A stretch of DNA of 46,884 nucleotides from Solirubrobacterales bacterium (GTDB lineage: Bacteria > Actinomycetota > Thermoleophilia > Solirubrobacterales > 70-9), in assembly GCA_020438395.1 (NCBI GenBank), contig JAGQUR010000001.1:1-46884 (forward strand), given 5' to 3'. The position numbers and the translations under genes are program-made. The notes below the pieces were generated by a model. The model ran no database searches. It saw only the letters and a program-made list of their open reading frames with translations, and was not told the origin of the DNA. Shown here in pieces: positions 1-8,021 of this stretch (position 1 is its first letter; each line of letters opens with the position of its first letter).

Positions 1-500
1 TCGGATCCGGTGGCGGCATCGACGTTCTGCTCTCGGCCAGGCGGGTTGGTCCGAGTGGAAAGGCCTTCGGTCTCGACATGACCGACGAGATGCTGGAGCT
101 CGCTCGCAGCAATCAGAAAGAGGCGGGTGTCGAGAACGTCGAATTCCTGAAGGGAGAGATCGAAGCGATACCTCTCCCGGACTCCTCGGTTGACGTGGTG
201 ATCTCAAACTGCGTGATCAACCTCTCCGGCGACAAGGCCAGGGTCCTCAGGGAGGCCGCTCGCGTCCTGCGACCAGGGGGTCGATTCGCCGTAACCGACG
301 TGATCGCCGATCCCGACATGGACGAGAAGACCCGCGAGGACATGAAGGAATGGACCGGTTGCATCGCCGGAGCGCTTACCCGCCATGAGTTCGAATCCGG
401 TCTTGCAGGGGCCGGCTTCGTGGACATTCAGATCGAGGAGACGCACAGAGTCCACGACCAGGCGTCATCGGCAATAGTTCGCGCGACGATGCCAGAGTGA
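1..500 (+). CDS. arsM: Arsenite S-adenosylmethionine methyltransferase, 5'-truncated by window edge
   Basis: The open frame runs in from the window edge (codons in phase with base 3), so the N-terminus is missing. Visible are a glycine-rich SAM-binding start (GSGGGID), then [10 protein letters not shown], the post-motif [12 protein letters not shown], and a C-terminal segment with CIAGAL. Two cysteines, in SNCVINL and GCIAGAL, match the positions of the two downstream conserved arsenic-binding cysteines of ArsM/AS3MT enzymes (family knowledge). The enzyme would methylate As(III) to volatile or less toxic species in the cytoplasm. The other conserved cysteines lie upstream and cannot be checked in full. 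An internal ATG at 78 is not the real start because SAM motif I lies before it. Any ars operon partners would be left of the window. Confidence 0.9.
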   Translation, partial: GSGGGIDVLLSARRVGPSGKAFGLDMTDEMLELARSNQKEAGVENVEFLKGEIEAIPLPDSSVDVVISNCVINLSGDKARVLREAARVLRPGGRFAVTDVIADPDMDEKTREDMKEWTGCIAGALTRHEFESGLAGAGFVDIQIEETHRVHDQASSAIVRATMPE

Positions 501-546
501 GCTTTCACCGGGGCCTCTGAACGGCACCGGGAGGCAGCCGGGAATC

Positions 547-583
547 CAGAAACCGATTGTTTGCGAAATGTTGCCGGTTTCTG
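547..583. promoter_or_regulatory. Inverted repeat and possible promoter upstream of secreted protein
   Basis: CAGAAACCG (547-555) and CGGTTTCTG (575-583) form a perfect 9-bp inverted repeat with a 19-nt spacer. A TTGCGA (561-566) and a TATGCT (584-589) with 17-nt spacing resemble -35/-10 boxes, so the repeat would overlap the promoter spacer as an operator would. No T-tract follows, which argues against an intrinsic terminator for arsM. If real, the leader to the start at 760 would be about 165 nt. The rest of the 501-759 gap holds nothing else I recognise. Confidence 0.35.
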
Positions 584-759
584 TATGCTGCCGCCATTAC
601 TGGTCCTGTGTGATCGCTGTCACTATTGCAGCGACCGGGCAGGGCTTGACAGGGAGGACGGCCATTCGGTCGTCGGGAAATCGTCAAGAGCAGGGACCCC
701 GCTGCATCTAGGGAGACAACGAACCGGCCGGACCTGAGGGAGAAGGCCACGGAGGAAAG

Positions 760-1947
760 ATGAACACCACTCTCGTAAACCATGGCCGCAAGGCCCTCAC
801 CGTGAAGGTGGCTCTGGCCGCGCTTCTGGCCGCGTGTGTGGCGCTGGTCTTCGGTGCGAACAACGCCAAGGCCATGAACGCGGGTGACCCGTTCAACGCC
901 GAGTTCCAGTACGCCGGCCTGAACGTCGACGTGACTCTGGCCCAGCTCGATGAAATGGTGCTCGACGGCACCGGCGATTCGCTGCTGATCTCGGGTACCT
1001 ACAGCAACTCCAACGGAGATCTGACCCTGCCGAAGAACACGGGTCTGACCTTCCCGCAGATTCTGCTGCCGCTGACCGAGGGCGTTGACCTCAATGCCAA
1101 CATTGAGCTCGCTTCGGACGGTACCGGCAACTACAACCCGTCCACCGGCGTCATGAGCCTGGAGCTTCCGGTTGCGCTCACGATCGGTGTCAGCGACGTA
1201 TCGGCCCTGCCGATTCCGGGTCTCGGTTCCGGCCCGCTGACCTGCAAGTTCTCGCCGATCAACATCAGCCTCTCGACCGAGAATGGCTGGCCGCATGACG
1301 GTTACGCGTTCGCCGATCCGGCGACTGTCGAGAATGGTGCGCTCGCGGGTGCCTGGCGTTCGAAGCCTCCGGTGACCGCGGTCGAAGGCGCCCAGGCGAC
1401 CTGTGACCTGATCGGTGGCGTGCTCAAGGACGTCGGCGGCCTCTGGCTCGCCAACAGCACCACGCCGCTCAGCTCGATGCCCGCTGCGACGTCGAGCAAG
1501 CCCAGTGTGGAGACCTGCGAGGAGCACGGCCAGGTCGGTACGTTCCCCGACTGCGAAACCCCGGTCACCGAGTGTGACCCGGGCTTCGAGGGAACTCCGC
1601 CCAACTGCACCAAGATCCTGTCCGACGGCAAGGTCGGCAGCCTGACGATCACCAAGAAGGCGACGGTCAAGGCCGGCAAGTCGGTCAAGATCAAGGTCAC
1701 GGTCAAGAACACCGGTGAGAAGACCCTGAAGACCAAGCTGACGCTGTCTTCGAGCAACAAGAAGGTTGCGGCTTCACCGAAGTCGGTCTCGCTCAGCATT
1801 GCCGGCGGCAAGTCGATCACCAAGACGATCACCGTCAAGGCCAGCAAGAAGGCCAAGGGCAAGGCGACCATCACGGCCAAGGCCGGTGGCAAGTCAGCCA
1901 AGTCCGCGGTCACGGTCAAGGCCGCCAAGAAGAAGAAAAAGAAGTAG
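760..1947 (+). CDS. Secreted protein with Lys-rich CARDB-like C-terminal domain, function unknown
   Basis: 395 aa. A good ribosome site (GGAGGA, about 6 nt before the ATG) supports the start. The N-terminus has a basic n-region, a hydrophobic stretch around residues 17-32 and a likely signal peptidase site after NNAKA. The middle (about 40-230) is a beta-rich, low-charge extracellular region; residues 230-290 contain six cysteines in an EGF-like spacing. The last 100 residues resemble a CARDB/Ig-like fold (ITKKATVKAGKSVKIKV) and end in a run of lysines, suggesting contact with an anionic wall polymer or nucleic acid (inference). No catalytic motif is visible. A strong terminator follows, so it is probably monocistronic. 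I do not recognise a named family for the N-terminal half. Confidence 0.85.
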   Translation: MNTTLVNHGRKALTVKVALAALLAACVALVFGANNAKAMNAGDPFNAEFQYAGLNVDVTLAQLDEMVLDGTGDSLLISGTYSNSNGDLTLPKNTGLTFPQILLPLTEGVDLNANIELASDGTGNYNPSTGVMSLELPVALTIGVSDVSALPIPGLGSGPLTCKFSPINISLSTENGWPHDGYAFADPATVENGALAGAWRSKPPVTAVEGAQATCDLIGGVLKDVGGLWLANSTTPLSSMPAATSSKPSVETCEEHGQVGTFPDCETPVTECDPGFEGTPPNCTKILSDGKVGSLTITKKATVKAGKSVKIKVTVKNTGEKTLKTKLTLSSSNKKVAASPKSVSLSIAGGKSITKTITVKASKKAKGKATITAKAGGKSAKSAVTVKAAKKKKKK

Positions 1948-1988
1948 CACTGAGGCGACTTCTTTCGGCTCAGCCGAAGCATTGAGAC

Positions 1989-2023
1989 AAAGGGCCCCGG
2001 AAAAATCCGGGGCCCTTTTCTTT
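1989..2023 (+). terminator. Rho-independent terminator
   Basis: A 10-bp perfect stem (GGGCCCCGGA 1992-2001 / TCCGGGGCCC 2006-2015) with an AAAA loop is followed by TTTTCTTT. It ends the transcript of the secreted protein. An A-run precedes the stem, so it could also work on the other strand. Confidence 0.93.
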
Positions 2024-2086
2024 GGCTTGCACGGCCGCGGTTTCAAAGCGTCGCAAGGCCCGTTCCCGATAGCCTGTCGAGTCCTT

Positions 2087-2159
2087 GGCGAGGTAGCTCA
2101 GTTGGTAGAGCACACGACTGAAAATCGTGGTGTCGCCGGTTCGATCCCGGCCCTCGCCA
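2087..2159 (+). tRNA. tRNA-Phe (anticodon GAA)
   Basis: A full cloverleaf can be folded: acceptor GGCGAGG/CCTCGCC with discriminator A, D arm GCTC..GAGC, anticodon stem CACGA/TCGTG with loop CTGAAAA (anticodon GAA), and T arm GCCGG/CCGGC with loop TTCGATC. The 3' CCA is not encoded. Confidence 0.97.
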
Positions 2160-2170
2160 TATGACCGCAC

Positions 2171-2241
2171 GTCATCCGGTCTTCGCCGGATGACCACAGA
2201 AACCCGCCCCACCCACTCGCACTAACTGATGGTTGGGCGGG
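2171..2241. terminator. Hairpins between tRNA-Phe and the convergent hydrolase gene
   Basis: Two stem-loops fill this convergent gap. GTCATCCGG (2171-2179) pairs with CCGGATGAC (2186-2194). CCCGCCC (2203-2209) pairs with GGGCGGG (2235-2241); on the minus strand this second stem is followed by TTTCTG, so it may terminate the hydrolase transcript. T-tracts are poor, so the terminator call is tentative. Confidence 0.45.
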
Positions 2242-2260
2242 GCTCTGCTGGATGGTGGGA

Positions 2261-3058
2261 CTAGCTTTCGATCTCCCGGCCTACGAAGTCGAAGACGTCG
2301 GAGTAGACCTCTTCGCGGTTGGTTTCGTGGAAGAGCTCGTGGCGGGCTTCCGGATAGGACTTCGCCTCGGTTCCCGGACCCGACAGGACTTCCATCGTTT
2401 CGGCGGTCAGGTCGTAGGGGACCAGCATGTCGCCCTCCCCGTGAATCCACAGCACCGGGAGCTCGCCGAATCCCCCGCCCGCGCGGGCCCGATCCAGTCC
2501 GGCGACAAGTCCCTCGAGGGTGCCTCGGCGGAACGGGCCGTGGTAGATCATCGGGTCGTCGAGGTAGGCCTGCTGCTCGTTCTCGTCCCGGCTGATCACC
2601 GTCGGGTCGATCGGGACCTCCGGGATCTCCTCGAGATCCAGCAGCGCGACCAGTGCCGGGTTGCCGCCGAGCAGCGGGCTGGAGAGGACCATCGCGTCGA
2701 CCGACCGGCCGGCCTCCTGGATGAACAGGGTGGCGAGCAGTCCGCCCATCGAATGGCCGACCAGCAGGATCGGCAGGTCGGGATGTTCTTCCCGGGCGAG
2801 GTCATAGACCTTCTCGAAATCATCGATCAGGGGCTGGGCTTCGTCGACCAGACCGGGCTCGCCCTCCGACCGCCCGTGACCGCGGTGGTCCGGGGCATAG
2901 ACGACGGCGCCGTCGGCTTCGAACTTCTCGGCGAGTCCGGCGTGACGCAGGGCATGTTCGGCGTAGCCGTGGGCCAGCAGCACGATGTAGGTGGGTTCGC
3001 CGACCGGCGCCCACTTGTGAACGACGATCTTGCCCCTGCTGCCCTCAATGGTGTTCAT
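2261..3058 (-). CDS. Alpha/beta hydrolase, monoacylglycerol lipase-like
   Basis: 265 aa from the ATG at 3058, which overlaps the helicase stop by one base (TGATG) and has AGGAGA about 5 nt upstream. Canonical alpha/beta-hydrolase features are visible: LLAHGYAEH (oxyanion region), YAPDHRGHGRSEG, the nucleophile elbow GHSMGG, an acidic residue in WIHGEGDMLVP, and the catalytic His in EARHELFHE. The arrangement matches COG2267 (PldB, monoglyceride lipase) in length and motif order. It probably hydrolyses monoacylglycerol or another small ester in the cytoplasm. Overlap with the helicase and the helicase's overlap with folP suggest one translationally coupled operon, though the three functions are not obviously linked. 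Confidence 0.88.
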   Translation of the reverse strand: MNTIEGSRGKIVVHKWAPVGEPTYIVLLAHGYAEHALRHAGLAEKFEADGAVVYAPDHRGHGRSEGEPGLVDEAQPLIDDFEKVYDLAREEHPDLPILLVGHSMGGLLATLFIQEAGRSVDAMVLSSPLLGGNPALVALLDLEEIPEVPIDPTVISRDENEQQAYLDDPMIYHGPFRRGTLEGLVAGLDRARAGGGFGELPVLWIHGEGDMLVPYDLTAETMEVLSGPGTEAKSYPEARHELFHETNREEVYSDVFDFVGREIES

Positions 3059-5358
3059 CAACTCTCCTGTTTCATGTTCTTGCCTGCCCCGGGTCCCGCC
3101 ATTGCCTCCAGCAGGCTGATCGCTCCCGCCTTGAACAGTGGCTCGTTCAGGTTCCCGCATTTGGGGCTCTGAACGCAAGAGGGGCAACCGGAATCGCAGG
3201 GACATTCGCCGATCAGTCGCAGGGCGTCACCGACCAGCCGGGGGAAAAGGTCGAAGGCCCGTCTGGTCAGGCCGATGCCGCCGGGATGTCCGTCGTAGAT
3301 GAAAATCGTCGGGGTGCCGGTCTGCATGTGCAGGTTGGTCGAAAGGCCGCCGATGTCCCAGCGGTCACACATCGCGATCAGCGGCAGCACCGCGATCTGT
3401 CCGTGTTCGGTCGCGTGGAGTGCGCCGAGCATCTCGTTCAGGGCCATGCCCGAAATGAAGTCCTCCGGCACCTCGTACCAGAGCCCGCGGGTCACGAACT
3501 CCTGTTCCGGCAGTTCGAGGTCGACCAGGTCGAAGGCCTCTCCGTCGGCGCTGAGGATCCGCTGGTAGGCCATCACCTGATCGGTGACCGAGAGATGACC
3601 GAAGCTGAGTTTCACCCCGCAGACCTCCCTCGTTTCGAGAGTGCGATCGATGAAGATCTCGGTCTCTACCTTCGGCCGGGTGTACCACTCGTCATCGAAA
3701 CGGTGGACGATCGCCTGTCCTTCCACCGGGTCCAGCATCTCGACCTCCCAGGAGGTGCCGAGATGCATGTATACGGCACCGGGATGAATGGTGGTGAAGG
3801 CCCGGCCGGTCTCGACCGTGCCGATGACCTCGCCCGACTCGCGGTCGATCACCGCGATGTCACCGACCGAGGAGGAACGGAGAGAAACGTCCGAGGCGGC
3901 GAAGCCGGCTCGTCGCGGTACCAGCCCCTTGCCGGCCTTGCGCAGTTCCCCCCGCAGGACCAGTGCCTGCCCGGCGTCCTCGAGGCCCGGACCGAAGAAC
4001 TCCTCGTCCTCGGCTGTCAGGGGGAGCTCGAAGGCAGCGGCGACGAGGTGCTGGTCGCGGATCTCCGGGGAGAGGTGGTCGAGGATCGCGGCTTCTACCG
4101 GGCGCTCAAGGAACTCGTCGGGATGACGGCAGAAGTACTGGTCTAGTCCGTCTGGCCCGGCGACGTAAACGGCAAGGCCCCGCTCGCGGCGGCCGGCACG
4201 GCCCCACATCTGCTTCAGGCCGGCGACCGTGCCGGGGAAGGTCACGCAGATTGCCGCGTCGAGTCCGCCGATGTCGATTCCCAGCTCGAGAGCGTCGGTC
4301 GAAGCCACGCCGAGCAGCTCGCCGGAGACCAGCTTCGCCTCGATTTCCCGTCGCTGGGCCGGGGTGTAACCGGCCCGGTAGGGAGCGATCCGCCCGGCCA
4401 GGTCGGGACGGCCCCTCTCGGTCAGGCGGTCGGCGGCGAACTTGCGGATCAGCTCGATTCCCTTGCGACTCTTGAGAAAGCAGATCGTCCGCACCTCATG
4501 GGAAACCAGGTCGGCCAGCAGGTCGGCCGCCTCGGCCAGGGCAGAACGCCTCGCTCCGATCGCCGGGTTGACCAGCGGCGGGTTCCAGATCCGGATTTCC
4601 CGCCCGGCGCTCGGGGCCCCGTCCTCGTCGATCAGCCGGGCCGGCGCTCCGGTGAGCCGTTCGGCCAGCTCGGCCGGATTGGCGATCGTGGCCGAAGCCA
4701 TCACGAAGCGCGGCTCCCGTCCGTAGGCCCGGGCCAGCCGCCTGAGCCGTCGCAGCACGTTGGCGACATGGGATCCGAAGACACCGCGGTAGGTGTGGGC
4801 CTCGTCAACGACCACCCAGTCGAGGTTGGCCAGGAAATCGCCCCAGCCGCGGTGGTGGGGCATGATCCCGACATGCAGCATGTCCGGGTTGGTCAGGACG
4901 AGGTTGCTCTGCCTGCGGATCGCCGGCCGCTCGTCCCGCGGGGTGTCGCCGTCGTAGATCGCCAGGCGCAGGTTCGGTGAGCCGAGCCGGGCCAGGGCGC
5001 GGGCCTGGTCCTGGGCCAGGGCCTTGGTCGGATAGAGGTAGAGAGCCCGGGCCTTCGGATCCGCGGCGATCGCGTTCAGCACCGGCAGGTTGAAGGCCAG
5101 CGACTTGCCGGATGCGGTGGCGGTGGTCAGGATCACGTTGCCCTCTGCGGCAGCCTCGAAGGCCTCCGCCTGATGGGAGTAGAGCTGCTCGATCCCGATG
5201 CGGTTGAGAGCAGCCGCCAGCCCCGGGTCAAGCGCTTCCGGGAATGCTTCGAGGCGGGCCCCGGTAGCCGGCTCGGAAGCGCTCTCGACGATTCGCCCGT
5301 CCCGGCGGGCCGGGTCGATCGCGATCGACCAGCGACCCTCCAGCAGCGACTCAGACAT
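3058..5358 (-). CDS. DEAD/DEAH-box helicase with C-terminal DUF1998-like Cys cluster (MrfA/YprA-like)
   Basis: 766 aa from the ATG at 5358, which lies inside the end of folP (8-nt overlap). A longer open frame exists upstream but covers folP codons in another frame. Seen: Walker A TATASGKS (about 79-86), YLYPTKALAQDQ, DEAH at about 185-188, MASATIAN (motif III), helicase C motifs (ASTDALELGIDIGGLD; MWGRAGRRERG), and near the C-terminus a cluster CPCDSGCPSCVQSPKCGN. This four-cysteine element is characteristic of MrfA (B. subtilis YprA), a 3'-5' helicase in excision-type repair of mitomycin crosslinks. The usual partner nuclease MrfB is not in the window. The metal-site and repair roles are inferred from the family. 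Confidence 0.9.
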   Translation of the reverse strand: MSESLLEGRWSIAIDPARRDGRIVESASEPATGARLEAFPEALDPGLAAALNRIGIEQLYSHQAEAFEAAAEGNVILTTATASGKSLAFNLPVLNAIAADPKARALYLYPTKALAQDQARALARLGSPNLRLAIYDGDTPRDERPAIRRQSNLVLTNPDMLHVGIMPHHRGWGDFLANLDWVVVDEAHTYRGVFGSHVANVLRRLRRLARAYGREPRFVMASATIANPAELAERLTGAPARLIDEDGAPSAGREIRIWNPPLVNPAIGARRSALAEAADLLADLVSHEVRTICFLKSRKGIELIRKFAADRLTERGRPDLAGRIAPYRAGYTPAQRREIEAKLVSGELLGVASTDALELGIDIGGLDAAICVTFPGTVAGLKQMWGRAGRRERGLAVYVAGPDGLDQYFCRHPDEFLERPVEAAILDHLSPEIRDQHLVAAAFELPLTAEDEEFFGPGLEDAGQALVLRGELRKAGKGLVPRRAGFAASDVSLRSSSVGDIAVIDRESGEVIGTVETGRAFTTIHPGAVYMHLGTSWEVEMLDPVEGQAIVHRFDDEWYTRPKVETEIFIDRTLETREVCGVKLSFGHLSVTDQVMAYQRILSADGEAFDLVDLELPEQEFVTRGLWYEVPEDFISGMALNEMLGALHATEHGQIAVLPLIAMCDRWDIGGLSTNLHMQTGTPTIFIYDGHPGGIGLTRRAFDLFPRLVGDALRLIGECPCDSGCPSCVQSPKCGNLNEPLFKAGAISLLEAMAGPGAGKNMKQES

Positions 5359-6280
5359 CGTCCCCCGCGCCGTCCCCTTGATCCCGGGGTGGCTCACGCC
5401 GGATCTCTTCGTCGATTCTGAGGCCGGGGTCCACTTCGGTCCGGCCGAGCAGGGCCTCGCGGACCTGGAGGAAGTCCCGGGTGCCGGCAACGTCGTGGAC
5501 CCGCAGCAGGCGGCCGCCGCAGTCGAGCCCGAAGGCCAGGGCGGCGAAGGTCCCGGGCCCCCGCTCGGAAGGCCGGCGGTGGTTGATCGCTCCGATGAAG
5601 TCCTTGCGGGAGACCGCCAGCATCACCGGACAGCCGAGTCCGCAGAGCTCGGGCAGCCCCTTCAGCGAGTCGACCGTCTGGCGGGGAGTCTTGCCGAAGT
5701 CGGGGCCCGGATCGATCACCACCTGGTCGCGGTCGATCCCGAGTCCGGCCAGGGCCTCCAGGCGCTGCTCGAAGAAGCTCAGTTGATGGGCGGTGATCCC
5801 TTCCGGATAGGCGGTCTCGTCCCAGCGCTGGGTCTTCGGCTCGACCACGGTGTGCATCAGCACCACACCCGCCCCGGCTTCCGCGGCGGCTCCCATGAGT
5901 TCCAGGTTGCCACCGCCACTGATGTCGTTGACGATCGCCGCACCCGCCTCCAGCGCCGCGCGGGCGACCGCGGGCTTGTAGGTGTCGATCGAGATCACGG
6001 CGCCCGCTTCCGCCGCCGCGCTGACCACCGGGAGGATCCGGGAGATCTCCTCTTCCGGGGTGACGGCAGGACGATTGGTCACATTCGACTCGCCACCGAT
6101 CTCGATGACTTCGGCCCCGTTTGCCAGGTGTTCTTCCACGTGCCGGATTGAAGCCGCGGTAGAGCGGTCGCCGCGATCGGAGAAGGAGTCGGGGGTGGCA
6201 TTGACCACCCCCACGATCACCGGGTCGGCCACGTTGATCTCCCCGGCCGCGGTGCGTAGTGTTTCCGGGACAGGACTCAC
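5351..6280 (-). CDS. folP: Dihydropteroate synthase (folP), with an altered pABA loop
   Basis: 309 aa from a GTG at 6280, chosen because residues 1-30 then align with the usual FolP N-terminus ahead of VVNATPDSFSD. The cytoplasmic TIM-barrel enzyme condenses pABA with dihydropterin pyrophosphate. Seen: NATPDSFSD, GGES, IVNDISGGG, DPGPDFGKT, SRKDFIG and RVHDVAGT. The loop that normally reads GGESTRPG is here GGESNVTNRPA, so T and R are kept but extra residues are inserted. The helicase start overlaps its end by 8 nt. Its start is only 7 nt from the divergent gpgS start; in mycobacteria folP2 and gpgS are also neighbours (established), but there on one strand. A paralogue-like, non-folate role cannot be excluded. 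Confidence 0.85.
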   Translation of the reverse strand: MSPVPETLRTAAGEINVADPVIVGVVNATPDSFSDRGDRSTAASIRHVEEHLANGAEVIEIGGESNVTNRPAVTPEEEISRILPVVSAAAEAGAVISIDTYKPAVARAALEAGAAIVNDISGGGNLELMGAAAEAGAGVVLMHTVVEPKTQRWDETAYPEGITAHQLSFFEQRLEALAGLGIDRDQVVIDPGPDFGKTPRQTVDSLKGLPELCGLGCPVMLAVSRKDFIGAINHRRPSERGPGTFAALAFGLDCGGRLLRVHDVAGTRDFLQVREALLGRTEVDPGLRIDEEIRREPPRDQGDGAGDDV

Positions 6281-6287
6281 CTGAGCG

Positions 6288-6293
6288 ATGCTA
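6288..6293 (-). promoter_or_regulatory. Candidate -10 box for leaderless folP
   Basis: On the minus strand TAGCAT (TANNNT) ends 7 nt before the folP GTG, which would place transcription start at or next to the start codon. The same six bases on the plus strand are the first two codons of gpgS (ATGCTA). No convincing -35 is seen. Confidence 0.35.
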
Positions 6294-7154
6294 GACACCT
6301 TCGACCACCGGGACTTCGCCGCCGCCGACATCAGCCGCAACCTGCGGGAAACGGTCAGCGTGGTGATCCCGACCCGGAACACGGCCGGGACGATCGCTGC
6401 CACCGTTGCCGAGTTGAAGGTTCTGGCCGATGACGGTCTGGTCGAACAGATCCTGGTCGTCGATGCCGACTCCCCCGATGGCACCGCCTCACTGGCCCGC
6501 GACGCGGGAGCCGAGGTCGTCTCCGAGAACGAACTGGTCGAGGGTCACGGACCCTGTCGCGGCAAGGGGGACGCGATGTGGCGCGCGCTCGCCGCAGTGA
6601 CCGGGGACATCGTCGTCTACATAGACGGGGACATAGCGGACTTCGGCCGTCACTACGTGACCGGGGTGACGGGGCCGCTGACCGACCCGGGAAAGCACTT
6701 CGTCAAGGGCCGCTACCAGCGCCCGTTCCGCTACGGGGAAAGCGAGGAACCATCCGGCGGGGGCAGGGTCACCGAGCTCGCCGCCCGTCCCCTGCTGGCA
6801 AGGCTCGCCCCGGAACTGTTGGCCTTCGACCAGCCCCTGGCCGGCGAAGTCGCCGCCCGACGGGAATTGCTGGAGCAGATTCCCTTCGCCTGCGGCTACG
6901 GGGTGGAGATCTCGATGCTGATCGACGTCTGGGACCGGGTCGGCATCGAAGGGATGGCGCAGGTGGAACTCGGGACCAAACGGAACGCCCACCAGCCGCT
7001 GTCGGCGCTCAGCGGCATGTCCTCCGAAGTGATCGCGGCGATGGCGGCAGCCCTGGACCGGCTCGGCCGCGAGGACACAGGGCGGCTCGAGATGGTGGAA
7101 GGGAGCGGCCCCGAAGTGACGGTGCGGCCCGCCTTCGCCACCGTCAGCAGATAG
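6288..7154 (+). CDS. gpgS: Glucosyl-/mannosyl-3-phosphoglycerate synthase (GT81)
   Basis: 288 aa. A GT-A fold transferase that joins a sugar from NDP-glucose or GDP-mannose to 3-phosphoglycerate. Seen: VSVVIPTRN (about 23-31), VVDADSPDGT, GKGDAMWR (about 93-99), the metal-binding DGD at 113-115 (VYIDGDI), the family's GGGRVTELAARPLLARL block, GYGVEISMLID and a basic KRNAHQPL near the end, all in the order of mycobacterial GpgS. The product becomes a compatible solute (glucosyl- or mannosylglycerate) or primes methylglucose lipopolysaccharide. The following HAD phosphatase supports the two-step route. Donor preference cannot be read from sequence; the Rubrobacter GT81 enzyme accepts both sugars (known). 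No good Shine-Dalgarno is present. Confidence 0.9.
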   Translation: MLDTFDHRDFAAADISRNLRETVSVVIPTRNTAGTIAATVAELKVLADDGLVEQILVVDADSPDGTASLARDAGAEVVSENELVEGHGPCRGKGDAMWRALAAVTGDIVVYIDGDIADFGRHYVTGVTGPLTDPGKHFVKGRYQRPFRYGESEEPSGGGRVTELAARPLLARLAPELLAFDQPLAGEVAARRELLEQIPFACGYGVEISMLIDVWDRVGIEGMAQVELGTKRNAHQPLSALSGMSSEVIAAMAAALDRLGREDTGRLEMVEGSGPEVTVRPAFATVSR

Positions 7155-7166
7155 CGTGACGCGCTG

Positions 7167-7976
7167 ATGAGCCTGCGCTGCGTCTATACCGACCTCGACG
7201 GCACCCTGCTCGGGGCCGGGGCCTCCCTTTTCACCGACGAGGAAGGGAACTTCTCGATGTCACAGGCCCGGGCCCTGGAGGCCTGTTCCCGGGCCGGGGT
7301 AGAGGTCGTGATCATGTCCGGCCGCCGTCAGGTCCAGGTCCATGAGGACGCCCGGATCATCGGCCAGACATCTTTCATCTTCGAGGCCGGATCCGCCTAT
7401 TCGATGGACCAGGAGATCACCCTGATGACCGGTGACTTCGAGCATGAGGACGGCAAGACGGTGGTCCAGCAGATGGAGGAGCGGGGCGTTCCCGACCTGC
7501 TGTTCGAATCCTTCCCGGACCGGTTCGAGTACCACGAGCCCTGGCACCTGAACCGGGAGATGTCCTCGCTCTTTCGCGGTGACATCGACGCGGCAGAAGC
7601 AAACCGGATTCTCGAGGAGAACGGCCACGGGGACCTGCGTCTGCTCGACAACGGCGCGATTCACCGCAGGATGGAGGGGATCGAGCAGGCCCACTGCTAC
7701 CACCTGGTCCCGAAGGGGGTTTCGAAGGCCGGCGCGGTGGCCGCCCACGCCAGGGCCCGCGGCTACGCGCTGGAGGAGACGATCGCGGTCGGGGATTCGC
7801 TGGAGGACCTCGAGGTCGCGCCCTCGGTCGGCCGCTTCTTCGTGGTCGCCAACGGCCCCGAGAAGGACCCCGGGGTGCGGGAGGCGCTGGGGCGCTACCC
7901 GAACGCGACCGTGACCGAGGCGAGAAACGGCGCCGGCTTCTATGAAGCCGTGGTCACCTCGCTGATGGGCGCCTGA
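7167..7976 (+). CDS. HAD-family glucosyl/mannosyl-3-phosphoglycerate phosphatase
   Basis: 269 aa, 12 nt after gpgS. HAD motifs are visible: DLDGTLLG (nucleophile D9, acid D11), MSGRR (motif II), a Lys in GVSKAGAV, and GDSLEDLE (motif IV). The cap insertion between motifs II and III and the overall length fit the Cof/MpgP type (HAD-IIB). Placed directly after gpgS, it most likely dephosphorylates glucosyl- or mannosyl-3-phosphoglycerate to the free solute in the cytoplasm. A sucrose- or trehalose-phosphatase-type activity is the main alternative from motifs alone; the gene context makes it less likely. Confidence 0.83.
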   Translation: MSLRCVYTDLDGTLLGAGASLFTDEEGNFSMSQARALEACSRAGVEVVIMSGRRQVQVHEDARIIGQTSFIFEAGSAYSMDQEITLMTGDFEHEDGKTVVQQMEERGVPDLLFESFPDRFEYHEPWHLNREMSSLFRGDIDAAEANRILEENGHGDLRLLDNGAIHRRMEGIEQAHCYHLVPKGVSKAGAVAAHARARGYALEETIAVGDSLEDLEVAPSVGRFFVVANGPEKDPGVREALGRYPNATVTEARNGAGFYEAVVTSLMGA

Positions 7977-8009
7977 GCGGCGCTCGAACGGCAACTGGTC
8001 CCGAACATC

Positions 8010-8015
8010 TAGGAT
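8010..8015 (+). promoter_or_regulatory. Candidate -10 box for leaderless dtxR-like gene
   Basis: TAGGAT ends 6 nt before the ATG at 8022 and no Shine-Dalgarno lies between them, the layout expected of a leaderless actinobacterial transcript. Confidence 0.45.
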
Positions 8016-8021
8016 CAGTCC

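Noticed and set aside
1302..1982. 226-aa minus-strand frame with a run of Phe and Leu resembling a membrane protein
   Set aside because: It is the complement of the Lys-rich tail of the secreted protein (AAG codons read as CTT).
5358..5490. 44-residue N-terminal extension of the helicase
   Set aside because: It overlaps folP codons in another frame and has no conserved features; the ATG at 5358 fits the family.
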